Source of the DNA: Symsagittifera roscoffensis
Taxonomy: Eukaryota > Xenacoelomorpha > Acoela > Convolutidae
Length of the DNA stretch: 64,000 bases
Direction: 5' to 3'
Assembly (NCBI RefSeq): GCF_963678635.1
Contig: NC_087067.1
Coordinates: forward strand, 50,522,233-50,586,232
A program made the position numbers and the translations under genes. Positions 10,831-22,809 of the stretch are shown one piece after another; the first letter of the stretch is position 1, and every line of letters starts with the position of its first letter. Below the pieces are notes generated by a model. The model was not told where the DNA came from and ran no database searches. It was given only the letters and a program-made list of their open reading frames with translations.

Positions 10831-11690
10831 TTAAACTTTTAATTGACAATTCTTCATCAAAAGTTGCTGATTGACATATATCTAATAATTGTAAAATAAT
10901 AATTACTTGATACGCTACTTCTTTTGTGGAAGAAACTGTCGCGTTAGTTTCACAATAACCTAAGAGTCCTAGAGGTAAGGTTATTTTATATGGCGAATTG
11001 TTATGTATATGTATAGAAATCATATCAGAACTTGAGTCTTTCATGTTTTTAATAGATGAAATTGTTCCTCGGAAAAATTTGTGAATTGGTCTGAATTCAA
11101 GGTCAGACATAAAGAGATTTTGTTTGTTTTGCTCTTTATCATTTTGATGAATTTGTTTGATTGAAAAGTTATACAAGTTTCTTGATAGTGGTTTCAGGTG
11201 TTTTCGTTCCTGATTATATTTGGGGTAAAATTTTGAGAAAAATGGTGGTCGTTTGTTTATTTTTTGAAGAAATGTCAAAGAGGTGTTTTTCATTCTTTTG
11301 TATTTGTCTTTCATATGAATTTTACTATTTAGGATACTAATTGTTGGTATATACTTAGTAACAAATGGTATTCCAATAATATTACACTTTTTTTATCAGT
11401 GATATGGAATGTTTGTTTAAATGGTTTGCTCATGAGTTTGTTTTTGTTCGATTGTTTGAGTGGGGACAAGGAAGAGTTGTATTTTTCCATAGTTTGTTAA
11501 GGTTGATCCTTGTGCGGTTGCTAGTCTACTTGTTGTTTTGAAGGGTATCCTGTGGATGTAGAACTTTGATTTCAATCCAAGTGGGAATGTTTATAATACT
11601 TGATTTTGCTTCTGAGTCAATTAAAAAATCTATTTCAAGGCCTGGTGTTCGCAATTGTTTGGATTTCAGACTTTCTAAGAGAAGTGGGAT
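10724..11690 (-). pseudogene. Protease and protease-RT linker, copy B
   Basis: The 196-residue ORF at 10724-11314 is the linker (LGLLGYCETNATVSSTKE) and continues into LLDICQSATFDEELSI, which is better preserved than in copy A. The protease lies at about 11315-11690 and again has DSE instead of DSG at the active site, so this change predates the duplication. It would cleave Gag-Pol in a functional relative. Confidence 0.75.
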
Positions 11691-11778
11691 TGTCCATATT
11701 TTTTCGGCAAATGTGTATATTTTGGTATATTATTTGAGTTTGAGCATTCTGTGGTTATTACTTCTGATACATCTTCTA

Positions 11779-12458
11779 CTATTTTTCGTATTTTTCTTTT
11801 GCTGTATTATTGGGTATAGGTCTTGTATAAAAATTTAAAAGCAATTGGTCATGGTTTTGATATATATGAGAATATATCGGTTGTTCATATATAATATGCT
11901 CATAGTCATTTTCAACGTTTATCATATTAATTGAAATTGTGTTTTCGGTACCACTTTCACTATCTGTGAATTCGCAACTGATGTTGTTTAATTGCAATTC
12001 TGCCCTTTCGTTTTTATCAATACAGGGGGGGTCTGGTTGAGTTTCTTCAGTTGATTGTACTTGATTTATTTGTCTTCGATGTTAAGGTGTGTTACTCCTA
12101 TAATTTTGTTGTGAATTATGATAATTTGTGTTATTCCTAGGTGGTGATTGGGAGTAGTTTTGTTGTCTGTTGTTATAGCTTGAACTTCTGTTTTGTGAAT
12201 TATCGCGTGATCTATCTTGATAATTATTATATTTTGATCTATTGTTTGAATAATCGCATGATCGATTATGTTGATATCTGATATTTCGATTGTTTGAATA
12301 GTTTCTAATCCGATCGTTAGAATATTTTCCAGATCGGTTGTATGACGAGTTTCTAGAACTATTATTTGAATAATTTCTATTTCTAGAATTTGAATGTGAT
12401 CTGTCATTTGACGAAAATTTGGGTTGATTTGAATTTGATGTTGAATAGTTATTTTCAT
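11779..12458 (-). pseudogene. Gag C-terminal Asn/Arg/Ser-rich linker, copy B
   Basis: Counterpart of 1508-2190, with scattered substitutions (for example TDSESG in place of SDSESG). It has the same frame breaks and the same position between the nucleocapsid and the protease. Confidence 0.6.
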
Positions 12459-12460
12459 TT

Positions 12461-13040
12461 TTTTGACTATTTTGACTATGTGATCGACTATATCTGTTTT
12501 GTGAAAATATTTGAGAAATTCTTTGGTATGGTGATTGTCCTCTATAATTTATTTTATAGGGTGATTGTTGTCTTGAGTAATTGGAGCTATTCGGAAAAGG
12601 TTTTCCTGAATTATTATTACTATGAAACTTTTTGGTTAGCTAAACTTTGATCTTTCTTCATGTATTGATGAAAAAATTTGTTGAGTTCCTTATATTTTTG
12701 TGGTTTATTCTAGTTATCTTGTTGTTTTTATCTGCATTCAGCGATACTGTGTTCGTATCGTCGACAATAATTACACCATTTCTTGAAAGATGGTTTGCCT
12801 TTGAAATCCGGGTTTTTCTCGTAGATGTTTGAAATTTCGGTGATTTCGTTGGATAAATCGGTATCAGAGTCGTTGTTATTGTTTATGTGTGAAGAAGTGG
12901 TTTGGATGTTATTTACATATTGTAATTTTAAATTTTCTGTTTCTTCTAATTTCATTTAGATTTCAGCTTGTTCTAGTTTATCTACTAGTTTCTCAAAATC
13001 TAAATCTGGTTGTGTCGGATTGGGGAAGGATGTGATGCTC
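12461..13040 (-). pseudogene. Second (duplicated) nucleocapsid segment, copy B
   Basis: The ORF at 12728-12955 ends in CNYCRRYEHSIAEC, as in copy A. The upstream knuckle module is repeated at about 13120-13710. The intra-Gag duplication is therefore ancestral to both element copies. Confidence 0.8.
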
Positions 13041-13305
13041 TCTTTTTTTTGCTATTTTTCGCAATTGAGCTGTTAGAGTCATCATTAGGATTATTGTCTT
13101 TTTTTGTATTTTTATAATTGAATTTGATCGTGAATAGTTGTTTCCAAACTGGTTATTTTGGCTATTTGATCGACTATATCTATTTTGTGAGAAATTTTGT
13201 GAATTTCGTTGTTCTGGTGATCTACCTCTTTAATTAGAGTTATAGGGTGATTGGTTTCTTGAGCAATTTGATTTATTTGGGAGTGGTTTACCAGAGCTGT
13301 TATTA

Positions 13306-14264
13306 CTATGGATATTTTTTTGGTAAATTTTGATCCTTTCTCATGTATTGGTAGAATGATTCATTTGGCTCATTGTACTTTTGTGGTTTATTTTGATTAT
13401 CTTGTTGTTTTTGTCTACATTCGACAATGCTATGTCCGTATCTTCGACAATAATTACACCATTTCTTGAAAGATGGTTTACCTTTAAAATTGGGATTTTT
13501 CTGATATATGTTCAAAATTTCAGTGATTTTTTCAGTTAAGTGTACATCTGAATCGTGTATGTTGTTTATTTGTGTAGTATTTGCTTCGATTCTAATAACA
13601 TTTTGTAGTTTAAGTTTTTCTGTTTCTTCAAGTTTAATTGTGATTTCTGCTTGTTCTAATTTGTCAACTAGTTTTCTGAAATCTAAATCTGGTTCTCGAA
13701 TTGATGAGGGATGTGATGCTCTCTTTTTTGTAGCTATTTTTCTTATTTAGGGTGTTAGCGTCATCATTAAAATTTCTGTCCTTTTCGTGTTTTGATAATC
13801 ATGAGTGTTTAGTGAATATGCTTTTCGGACTAGTGTTTCTATTCTTACTGCAAGTTGTTTTATTGTTTCATTGGGTAGTCTACGAATTTCATTGCATTAA
13901 ACTCTTTGATGTTGTTTGTTTCTTTCTGAGTGAAACATTTTTGAGAATTTTTGTGTGAATCTTTTTTTCAATCTGATTTTATTTTTATAAGTAAGACTGA
14001 AAACCATTTTTGAGCTGCGCCATCAAGGGTAGTTTGGATAAGAGCTGTGCGTCTAAGTATCCAATTTTGATGAAGTGGCGTGTTTACTGGTTCAAGTCCT
14101 ATATTTAGAATTAAATTTGCTGTGACTGCGTTTAGATAATCTTCTTTAGAGTATTCTGGATCTGTGCCTATGAATACCATTAGTGGTTTATTTGATGTTA
14201 TTGATGATCCACCCTTTAGGTATGGATTCATAGTCATTTGTAATGATTCTGCGGCGTGTGGCAT
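13306..14264 (-). pseudogene. Gag capsid-nucleocapsid, copy B
   Basis: Nearly identical to 3035-3993: a capsid-like ORF at 13968-14264 and a knuckle ORF at 13306-13515 with intact C-x2-C-x4-H-x4-C spacing. The T-run that reads KKK in copy A reads KIK here. The same downstream stops are present. Confidence 0.88.
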
Positions 14265-14425
14265 TTGAGGAAAACTTGTTGTTGGCTTTTCGTTATTTCG
14301 TGTTGTTGTAAATAAAACGGTAGTGGGATTTCATTTTTGCATCTGAGTTGGTTGATATAAATGTGTCTTAACTGGATTTTGTTGTTAAAAAAATTGTTAT
14401 TGTAAGGTGTTGGATTAGTTCTAGG

Positions 14426-16540
14426 TTACCCTATCTGTTCATTTTGTATGTATGGCTCGAAATTATCTGGTTGATCAATACTGTAAGAACGAAGTCTTTG
14501 GTTTGAGGAAAATCGTTGATGATTTTGATTATAGTATTCATCATCATCTGATGGAATATAATTTTGTGCGTAATGATGAGGTTGATTTTTTAGTTTAGTA
14601 TTTATTTGTATTGTTTTTACTTTGTTGAAATAATGGGTAGTTTCCAATTTGCTCTTGTGAGGATCGTGGTTGGTCATGACAATTTATTGAGATTAGAATC
14701 GGTTGTGGTACATTTTGACTTTGTGCAGATATTTGAGTACTTGTTTTAGCTTTTTTCGTTTTTGGTCAATTCACGTAGTTATAATTGTGTTCGGCAAAAT
14801 TATTTCTATGCTGTTTGTATGATGGTTTTGTTACTGGTCGAAACGTTTGGTAATCCATTTGTGAAGTTTTTTGTACAACAGAGGGTTTTACTGTTGATTG
14901 TATGACTGCTTGTTGTAACATTGGATTTTTTAATTTTGGAAGTGTAATATTTGGTTGAATAGGTGAAAAGCTTCGTTGTGCTTCTGTTGTTGTTATTGTT
15001 TCAACAATTTCTTCGTTTATAAAATGTGATGAGGTTTGTATATCTTGTTGTGTAAGATTTCTTGTTCGGTTTAATTTATTATGATTTATGAAGGTAGCAT
15101 TTAAACTGTTATTTCCTGATCTTTCAGGGAAGAATGAGTTGTGGTTTAAAAGTGTTGCGTCAACTGTAAGTGGATATACTCTAACAAAGTCTTTAATAAT
15201 AGAACATATGCAAATTGCCTGACTTGATACATCTGTTGGTTAATCGATAAATAATTCATACGACCATTCAGGTCCTATACATAGTCTGATTGTTCTGCTA
15301 GTACAGTTTCATCATCTGTACCTTATGGTCAAAAATTTTCTCTTAATTGTTCAATAAGATCAATATTGTGACCAAAATAATCGATTATAAACCATGCTAA
15401 GATTTTTTGTAAATCGTGTTTATCATTTCGTGTTATTTGATCTTTTGTTAGGTTTTCTCGATTTGCAATTGGAAATTTTGGAAATATATTTATTTTTGGT
15501 CGTACAATTGTATGTCGAGATGTTTGAGTACGTGAATCGCTTTGGGTTTTGTCTAATTGTAATATAGATAAATAGCTATAGATAAGTGAGAATACGTCGT
15601 TTGTAAACTTTGCTCTTTGTGAGTTTTGGTGTGGTATGTTTTTGATTTATTGTATAAAAACTTATAAAAATTCCATATCGACATCGTCAGTTTGAATGAG
15701 ATATTTGTAATGAAATGCATTTGGTGATCTGATTTCTATTGTGTAGATTCCATAGCATGATGAGAGACTACATATACTTTTGATATAGTGATCGAGAAGT
15801 TGTCTTTTGATTTTTACATCGGGAAATTCTTTTGTGCACGGATTTTCTCCTTTTTCGAATAAAATCGCAATTAAGATTTTACAATTTTTTTCCACGAGGT
15901 TCAAGTAACGGTGATATTAAAAATGGGAGTATTGAATTTTCTGGGTTATCATCATTTTTGAATCTTTTTTGTGTTTTATTACTGTTAATGTGTAATTTTC
16001 AATGTGTCTTATTGGTTGATTCCAATTGTACAAACGTATTGGTTTGTTTGTGTAGCAATTTTTTACAATTTTTTTCCACGAGGTTCAAAAACGGTGATAT
16101 TAAAAATGGGAGTATTGAATTTTCTGGGTCATCATCATTTTGAATCTTTTTTGTGTTTTTTTACTGTTAATGTGTAATTTTCAATGTGTCTTATTGGTTG
16201 ATTCCAATTGTACAAACGTATTGGTTTGTTTGTGTAGCATTTTTTTATTTTCCGTTTGCTTTTTATTGATGCTGGTGATGAGGTTTCTGAATCTGTGAAA
16301 CATAATTGATCGTCTATTTGGTGTTTTTTGTTGATTGAATCTTTTAAAATGTGAAGTTCGTGTATTGCGGTTGTTTCTGATTCTGATACTGCGTTTCTCC
16401 ATTTTGAAAATCTTTTCCTTATAATTTGTTTTCGTTTATCAATTATCTTTTTTCTTAGTGTTTGTCTTTTTGTTCTTATGTATCCTACTGATTGTCAGTT
16501 TGGTGTGATTACGAGTTCGTATTTTTCGTCGTTAATTAAA
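14426..16540 (-). pseudogene. Long 5' Gag/leader region in fragments, copy B
   Basis: ORF remnants lie at 14426-14677, 15662-15904 and 16181-16402 and match copy A. Near 15735 copy B keeps one base that copy A lost, so its frame runs further (GIYTIEIRSPNAFHYKY). No domain is recognised. Confidence 0.5.
15877..16240 (-). repeat. About 180-bp internal tandem duplication, copy B
   Basis: Same duplicated unit as 5599-5960 in copy A, with the same boundaries. Confidence 0.85.
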
Positions 16541-17066
16541 TGATGAGGGTTGGGCAATGAATCGACGTTTGAGGTCGTTAGACACTAATTAAATGTGGAG
16601 GGGGAGAACAAAATTGTTCTATTTGATCCAAGGAAAGACCTTGATGATCAGGGATTTAATTATTTAAAATTTCAAAGTTTAAGGTATAATTTAATTTAAA
16701 GATCCAAGGGAAAACTTGATGATCTGTTATTTAAATGAAATTAATTTAAGTGAAAGTAAGGATGAGCCTTGATAGTTTATAATTAGAGCGTTAAGGTTAG
16801 GTGTTAGTTTTTATTAGTTTTTTTATCAAAATTTGCTGTTATGTTTTAGGTGATGAAGCTGGGATGATTTGATGAAAAAAAACTAACAATTTATGATTTA
16901 TTTTAACTAATTTTTCTTTTTTTTATATTTAATAAATATTTTTTCAAGAGGTCATTTAATTACAGCTGATTAAAGGAAAACAACAAGTGTTGTTTTTATC
17001 AGTCGTTATTGTACAATTAATAAATTTAGCGTCATGAAAGGTTATTTGAAAGTGGTTTTTCAAATA

Positions 17067-17273
17067 TTATGTCAGTATATGAAAATTTGAATTTAATGCT
17101 GGTAGTATCCTAAATACAAAAGTTTGATCTCGTTTTTGTCGTAATATCATGAAATCAATTGGTATATTTCTTCCTAGTCGTATGTCCTTTCTTGTTCGAC
17201 CTCTTCTTCCAATACCGAGTAGTTCTCGTATTGTTCGGAATATTGGACCTGATCTATTGAGGCGTAGAGACAT
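17067..17273 (-). CDS. Conserved 68-residue Arg-rich ORF of the retrotransposon leader, copy B
   Basis: Its predicted product is identical to that of 6793-6999. It lies about 115 nt downstream of the candidate primer site at 17388. The function is unknown. Confidence 0.4.
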   Translation of the reverse strand: MSLRLNRSGPIFRTIRELLGIGRRGRTRKDIRLGRNIPIDFMILRQKRDQTFVFRILPALNSNFHILT

Positions 17274-17388
17274 ATCTACTAAAATTTTGTAAATAACATT
17301 TTTATGAAATGTTGTAGTTGTCTAATTTTAATCTAATTTTTTCTAATTTAGGTTAGTTAAGGTCTGTTCGAGACTTTTGGTCGCACCA

Positions 17389-18078
17389 GATAAGTTATGT
17401 AAAATTTACTGTACTCATAGAGTAATTTCAAATAAGGTACACCGTCTGCTCGTCACGCTATCTTATTTTCGGCCGGATAGATTCGTGCAACTTCTTAGTC
17501 TAATACCGATCTTAATCTTACTCTTATATCTCCTAGTCTCAATAGATCTAATGTACAACGGTTTGCGCGAATTAGTTCCAGAATGAGAACAACTGTATTG
17601 TAAGTTTAATTCAAATTGTTCTGGTGTTGAAACTTCAAGTAGTTTCAACACTTTACAAATAAATAGGTTGTTAGTTTGATGGAGTATGACTGGTTAGTAT
17701 TTAATATTTTATAGAGATAAAATATCATAATAATAACCAATGATAAATACTAGTTTAGATCTGGTTCCACAATTCATCAAAATTGTGTTGGCTGGATTAT
17801 GATAACAACTTTGAACAATAGAAATGATTTGACTTCTCAACCAAAACAAGTCAACTAAGAGAGTGTATTTCAAGTATGAATCATCCAACTTGGATTTAAG
17901 GTTTCACCAATCCCCAGTTGCTTATAACTAAACCAGCAGTCAGTTTGTTGATTGGCAGTGTGTAAATCAAACGTCTAAAGCATCTGAATTACCAAAACTC
18001 CTAAAAATCTGGAATATCTAAAACCAACTACAACAAGATTTGAAAAAAAATTCACCAAATGGCTTTGACTGTGATATT
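17389..18078 (-). repeat. Putative 5' LTR of copy B
   Basis: Counterpart of 7115-7804, including the hairpin at 17624-17651. After 18078 the sequence is unrelated to the flank of copy A, so this marks the end of the shared element. Confidence 0.4.
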
Positions 18079-20897
18079 TTTAAGCAAACGTTGGTGGCTG
18101 CTATGGCGGTCTATCGAATAGTGCTCACTTTATAAAAATGAAATTTTCAAAAACAATTTTTTTGCAAATCATCCCCCACAAGCTACGCAAAGTACAAAGT
18201 GAAAAATTTTGCATACACCAAAGTCTTAAATGTAGCAAAGAGCATGCCTCATTTAATTTTGGAACAATTTATAGGGTAGAATGAATCTCCGCTTACGCGT
18301 TAATAGTCAGAAAAATATTGCGCATTACCCAGTTTTCGATCTTGGAAAATCTTGCCAAGTTAATGCAAGATCATACCAAATTAACTTGCAGATGTTTCAA
18401 GATCTTGGATTTTTTCGAAAACGCAGCTGCAAGAAAAATGGAAACTGCCTAGAAAAACCTGATTGTTGAAGTAGCTACAAATGATGATATGAAGCTCAAC
18501 TCACAAGAAGAGACAGTAGTCAGGACAAAGGATCAACATTACTTGTCCGAAGACTATAACCGGGTTGTCCAAAAATGCTTATCAAACAATTCTCATAAAT
18601 GGGAAATTTGTTTTAATACAATTCCCTACGTACAGAAAATTGTATAGAAAAATCTCTATAAAAAACATTTTCCCATAATTGGAAATTATATAATAGGTGT
18701 TTTTTTATAAAGCAAAAAAAAGTTTTTCGTTTCTAATTTTATTTTCTTAAAAACTTTGGGATGTGTTTGCAACTGAACACAAGTGACAAAGACCTTGGTT
18801 ACTCAAAGCACCAAAAATTGGACGGTCTTGCATTCACAATGCATTGATAACGACCTCAATTTTCTTTATCGTGTCTTTCACAAATGATATAAAGAAAGTA
18901 ACAAATTTTTAAAATTTGGTAAAATTTTTTTAACGTTGATGGTTTTTAAAATATGAAGTTTTATGTTATCAGACATTGATCAAGGCAAACATAAACATGC
19001 CATATAAAAAAACTGAGAGCTTGCAGCGTTTTTGAAAAAAAAAACCTATCAAGCGAAAAGGAAAAAAATCCAATTTTTGTGTATCCCGGAGTACGTTATG
19101 CACACAAAAAAAAATAATTTTTGAATGCAAAAAAATTTTTTCAGAAAATGTTTATTTAAGTACAAAGTTCGATTTGTGGTTGAAAAACGAAGCAAAATAT
19201 TTTTTTGGGGGGCAAAATCAAAATTACTTTTTTGTCGCCATCAAAAAAATGCTACTCATACAATTTTCATGTATGGGAATTGTTCGATAATCATTTTTTT
19301 CAAAAAAACAAAAATCTCGGTTTTTTCATCACCAGACTGTTCTATTTCAATCAAACAGCCGCAGAAATTAGTTTATAATTTTTTCAACTAATTTCTGTTC
19401 GAAAATTGCACGACAAACATTTTTCCATACACATGATGTATGGAATTGTAAGCTAAGCGTTTTCGGTGTATGGAGGTCAACCCGGGTAAATACTTTCAAT
19501 AAACACTACTCAGATAAGCTATAAACATCGCCAAACTCTAGAGCGCAGAAGCGCAAGCGTAATGTTTAATGAGAAAAAATTTAGTTCAAATAATTATATA
19601 TAAAATATTCGGGTCCCTATATATATTACAGCGCTTTTAGAGTATTAGCCGGTGTCACCCGGAAACAATTAACAATTAGGTCTTTGTTTTAGTCTTCCTT
19701 TTGATAGCATCTTTTTGTGCCATACTGTACGCAATGACCGTCATAAAAGCACGTAAATCAGTATTAAGTTTTTTATTGAATTTGACACACCTAATGGTTT
19801 CATAAGCACCTAAGGATCTCATTTTTGTAGCAACTTAAAACTATATTCCTAAAGATATTTTTTAAAACCAAATAAAACATGATGAACCAAAATCTTAAGA
19901 GCGCAGAACCGCAAGCTTAAAGATAACTAGGAATATAAAAAACTTGAAATAATGATATAATAAATAGCTTTTGGGTCCAGTCCTCTAATGTAAAAAAAAA
20001 CAGTTTTACGGTGGGTATTGTCTGGGAGTTACAACGACTCATTATTGCCCGAAAAATTTTGGGTTTTTTTTCTAAAAAACTTCTGAAAAAACTATAGACT
20101 GGGTTATCTTGTTAACAAGAACGAGAGTAAAATTTCGTTCAATCAATAAAAACAAATCAAAGCGAAAAGTTTTGGTCGTGAAAGATCCGCAATGCAAGTA
20201 AAAGAAAAAAGTTTTTTTTTGCAAAAAAAGGGGCGACTTGTAAAAATTATCACAGAACAATGTATGGATCAAGTTAGCCAATAAACTGTATCCAAATATT
20301 AATGAATTGATTTTTTGCTCGGAAAATTGACCGCACATACAAGAAAACTTTCAGGCAAGAAATAAATTCTACAAATAACTAAATAATGGCTAGTTCGCTG
20401 AATTCTTTTTAAAAACACTCAAAATTGTGTATAATTACCAATGCAAAATTTTTTGAGCCTACAATTGTTTGAAGTATCATGGAGATTTTGACAAAATATT
20501 GACAAGAATTGTCATGATTTTCATGATTTGAATCTTTTGTTTTCTTGAAGTTGAGAATTCCGATGGTTGGTACAAATGTTTGCAGAAAAATTTTTCGTTC
20601 TTACTGAAATATCAAAACACAACAAAGATAAACGAGAATAGTTATACACATTTATACACAAATACTGGTTTTTCAGCACAAGATTATTTTTAAAACGCGC
20701 CTCTTGGGGTTTAAAAAATCAAAAGTTTCTTCTTTCTAGATAAAAAGCAAGTAGTGGCCCAGCTAAGCTGAAGGTATGCGTTTGATATTGAAAAAAGAGT
20801 AATAAATTTTTTTCGCATATAAAAACGTTTGCTTCAAAACAAATCTTGTTTTTCACATGATAAAAAAAGCGTATCGAATCTCGTGAAAAAACAAAAC
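18079..20897. other. Gene-free AT-rich region with dispersed repeats
   Basis: No supported gene. About 18160-18360 resembles 51700-51890 (shared blocks aagtacaaagtga, atctcc, gct-acgcgttaat). About 19540-19640 and 19890-19990 are diverged direct repeats (gagcgcagaa-cgcaagc followed by an AT-rich stretch and gggtcc). About 20640-20800 is an inverted match to 32230-32370 (aaacgcgcctcttgg versus ccaagaggcgcgttt). Confidence 0.6.
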
Positions 20898-22809
20898 TGG
20901 ATTTGTTAAAATCTATAATAATACCAATTATCACGTACGCAAGTCCCTGTTATGCATTGAGTAAATGTATTTTGACAGAACTCGAAAATGTACAAGGGCG
21001 TATATAGTTAAATGGATGTGCAAAAAGACCGGTTTATTAAAGTATCATGCTACCGCTGCCCATGTACAAACAGATTTACAAACTTCAGCTGCTATCTAAA
21101 ATTTTATCTAATAAAACGATGCTGATATGTTAGACGTTCCATCATGTTTCAGTTCTTCGCAGTGTTGTATGTTTCAGCTGCAGAGACAAAACAAGAATTT
21201 TTTGGAGGACGATTTCTTTTACCAAACGTATCGGCTAGTAAATGAACTCAAAACTGACGTGAGAGAAACAAGCGCACCGGAGAAGCAAATATTGTGGTTA
21301 TTTTGGAGAAAATTAGTGAAAGACTATGAACAAAGGAACAGATGCACATAGAGCATAGCTTGCGATTGCACACTAGACGACTCTAGAAGCCAGACTTGAC
21401 AATAAAACAAACAACTGACCGGGAAATCCTTGCTTGTGCTGTGCACAAAAGCACTTCTACTAATACTACTACTTTTACTACTACTACTACATAATAGATT
21501 CACTCAACCTGTAACTTCGCTTGAACCCAAAACCTCAGAATTGTGAGCGTATTTCACGAGAATTGCCGAAAATAAAAAAAAACAGTCAAAACACAAAATT
21601 TTCGACTTTTCCCAGGGCCATACCTGTCAGAAAACTCAATGTCAGAAAAAAATCAAACACTAAAAGCAACATTAAGCAAAGATAAGCGCAGCAAAAAAAA
21701 TTCCAGATGTGACAACTAAGACGAGAAAAAATGAGAAGACAAACAATTGGTCAACAATTTTATTCGAAACAGAAAACTTTCTTGATCAAAAACAAAACAG
21801 GTCCTTCTCTTCTTCGAACCCAGCACTTTTGCCGTTAAAGGCAAGTTCGTTAACTCTGGGAATGAATAGAATTTTGACTTCATTATAAACCAAGATACAA
21901 TTGATTAAAGTGTTATGTTAAACAAGTTGTAAAACCTTAAAAAAATTACATTCCAGTTTGACGACACCTTCTAATCGGAAACGTAAAGAAAATTTGTCTT
22001 TGATGATAAGAAATGAACGTGTTTAAAAAAGTATATCAAAGTTTCAGATGCAAAACGGTAGCTAGTTTTAAGATGTAAATTTAGGTCAAGCAAAATTTAT
22101 AGATATTTTTTACTTACAGAATAAAATGACATTCAAACAAGAGTTACTTGCACTTCAAAAAAATGACATGTTTCCATAATGTTTTTCCATAGGAAAAATG
22201 ACTTGTTTCCATAATGTTTTTCCATAGGTTACATAGAGGGTTCTCAACTAAATCTGGTAAAGCAAGTGTTAAAAATAAATATCTTTGTTTTATATTTCGC
22301 TTATGGTTATTTTAGTTTCGGAGTTTTCGTTTTGGATCCAAATTAACAATGATTTTCTGAAAAAGACTGTTTTCGACATACTGATTGATAAATTTTTCAA
22401 GAAAATACAAAATTTTGATTTTTTTGTGGCCATCAATTGTGTCGTTCTCGTACTTACTTCATGTGTAAGATAAGATGGTACAATTACAATTAAATTTCCA
22501 GAGATTGCATAAAAGTTTTCAATCAAGGAACATTGTGACCGGTACAATTGTATATTTCGATTGAAGATCAGACGGAGAAGTCACTTTTTGCTCAGTCACA
22601 TCAGGTCTTTTTGCTCAACTTATGTGTTTTCCAAGTGATATTGTTATTTTCGTTGTTTTAACGCTAAAAAACGTTCCTGGTAGTGCAAGTGGCGATTTTT
22701 ATATGTAGTCAGGTTTTGATTGTCAGCACCTTTTTATTCAATTGTAAGGTTTTGACTCTACTCGCTTTTCTCTTAAAACATTTTTAACTTCTCCCTGGAT
22801 TGTAAGTCA
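20898..22809. repeat. 1,912-bp tandem duplication, unit 1
   Basis: It is followed immediately by a virtually identical second unit. I found one clear base difference (near 21939 versus 23851). It contains a ctactaata microsatellite (about 21457-21493) and a 35-bp internal tandem repeat (tgtttccataatgtttttcc, about 22160-22229). ORFs of 60-85 codons occur on both strands, but none resembles a known protein. Confidence 0.95.

Larger units (their letters stand above)
8190..18078 (-). mobile_element. Ty3/gypsy-type LTR retrotransposon, copy B (nearly full length, decayed)
   Basis: Read on the - strand: putative LTR (17389-18078), candidate primer site, Arg-rich small ORF, gag, protease, RT with a YLDD box, RNase H and an integrase zinc finger with most of the integrase missing. 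The left edge is imprecise (about 8190-8325) because the 3' LTR and the integrase C-terminus are absent. All coding parts have frameshifts or stops. The pol order protease-RT-RNase H-integrase is that of Ty3/gypsy (Metaviridae) elements. Confidence 0.93.

Noticed and set aside
21127..21351. 74-codon ORF repeated in both units of the tandem duplication (also 23039-23263)
   Set aside because: Conservation is explained by the near identity of the whole 1,912-bp unit; no homology or coding signal is seen.
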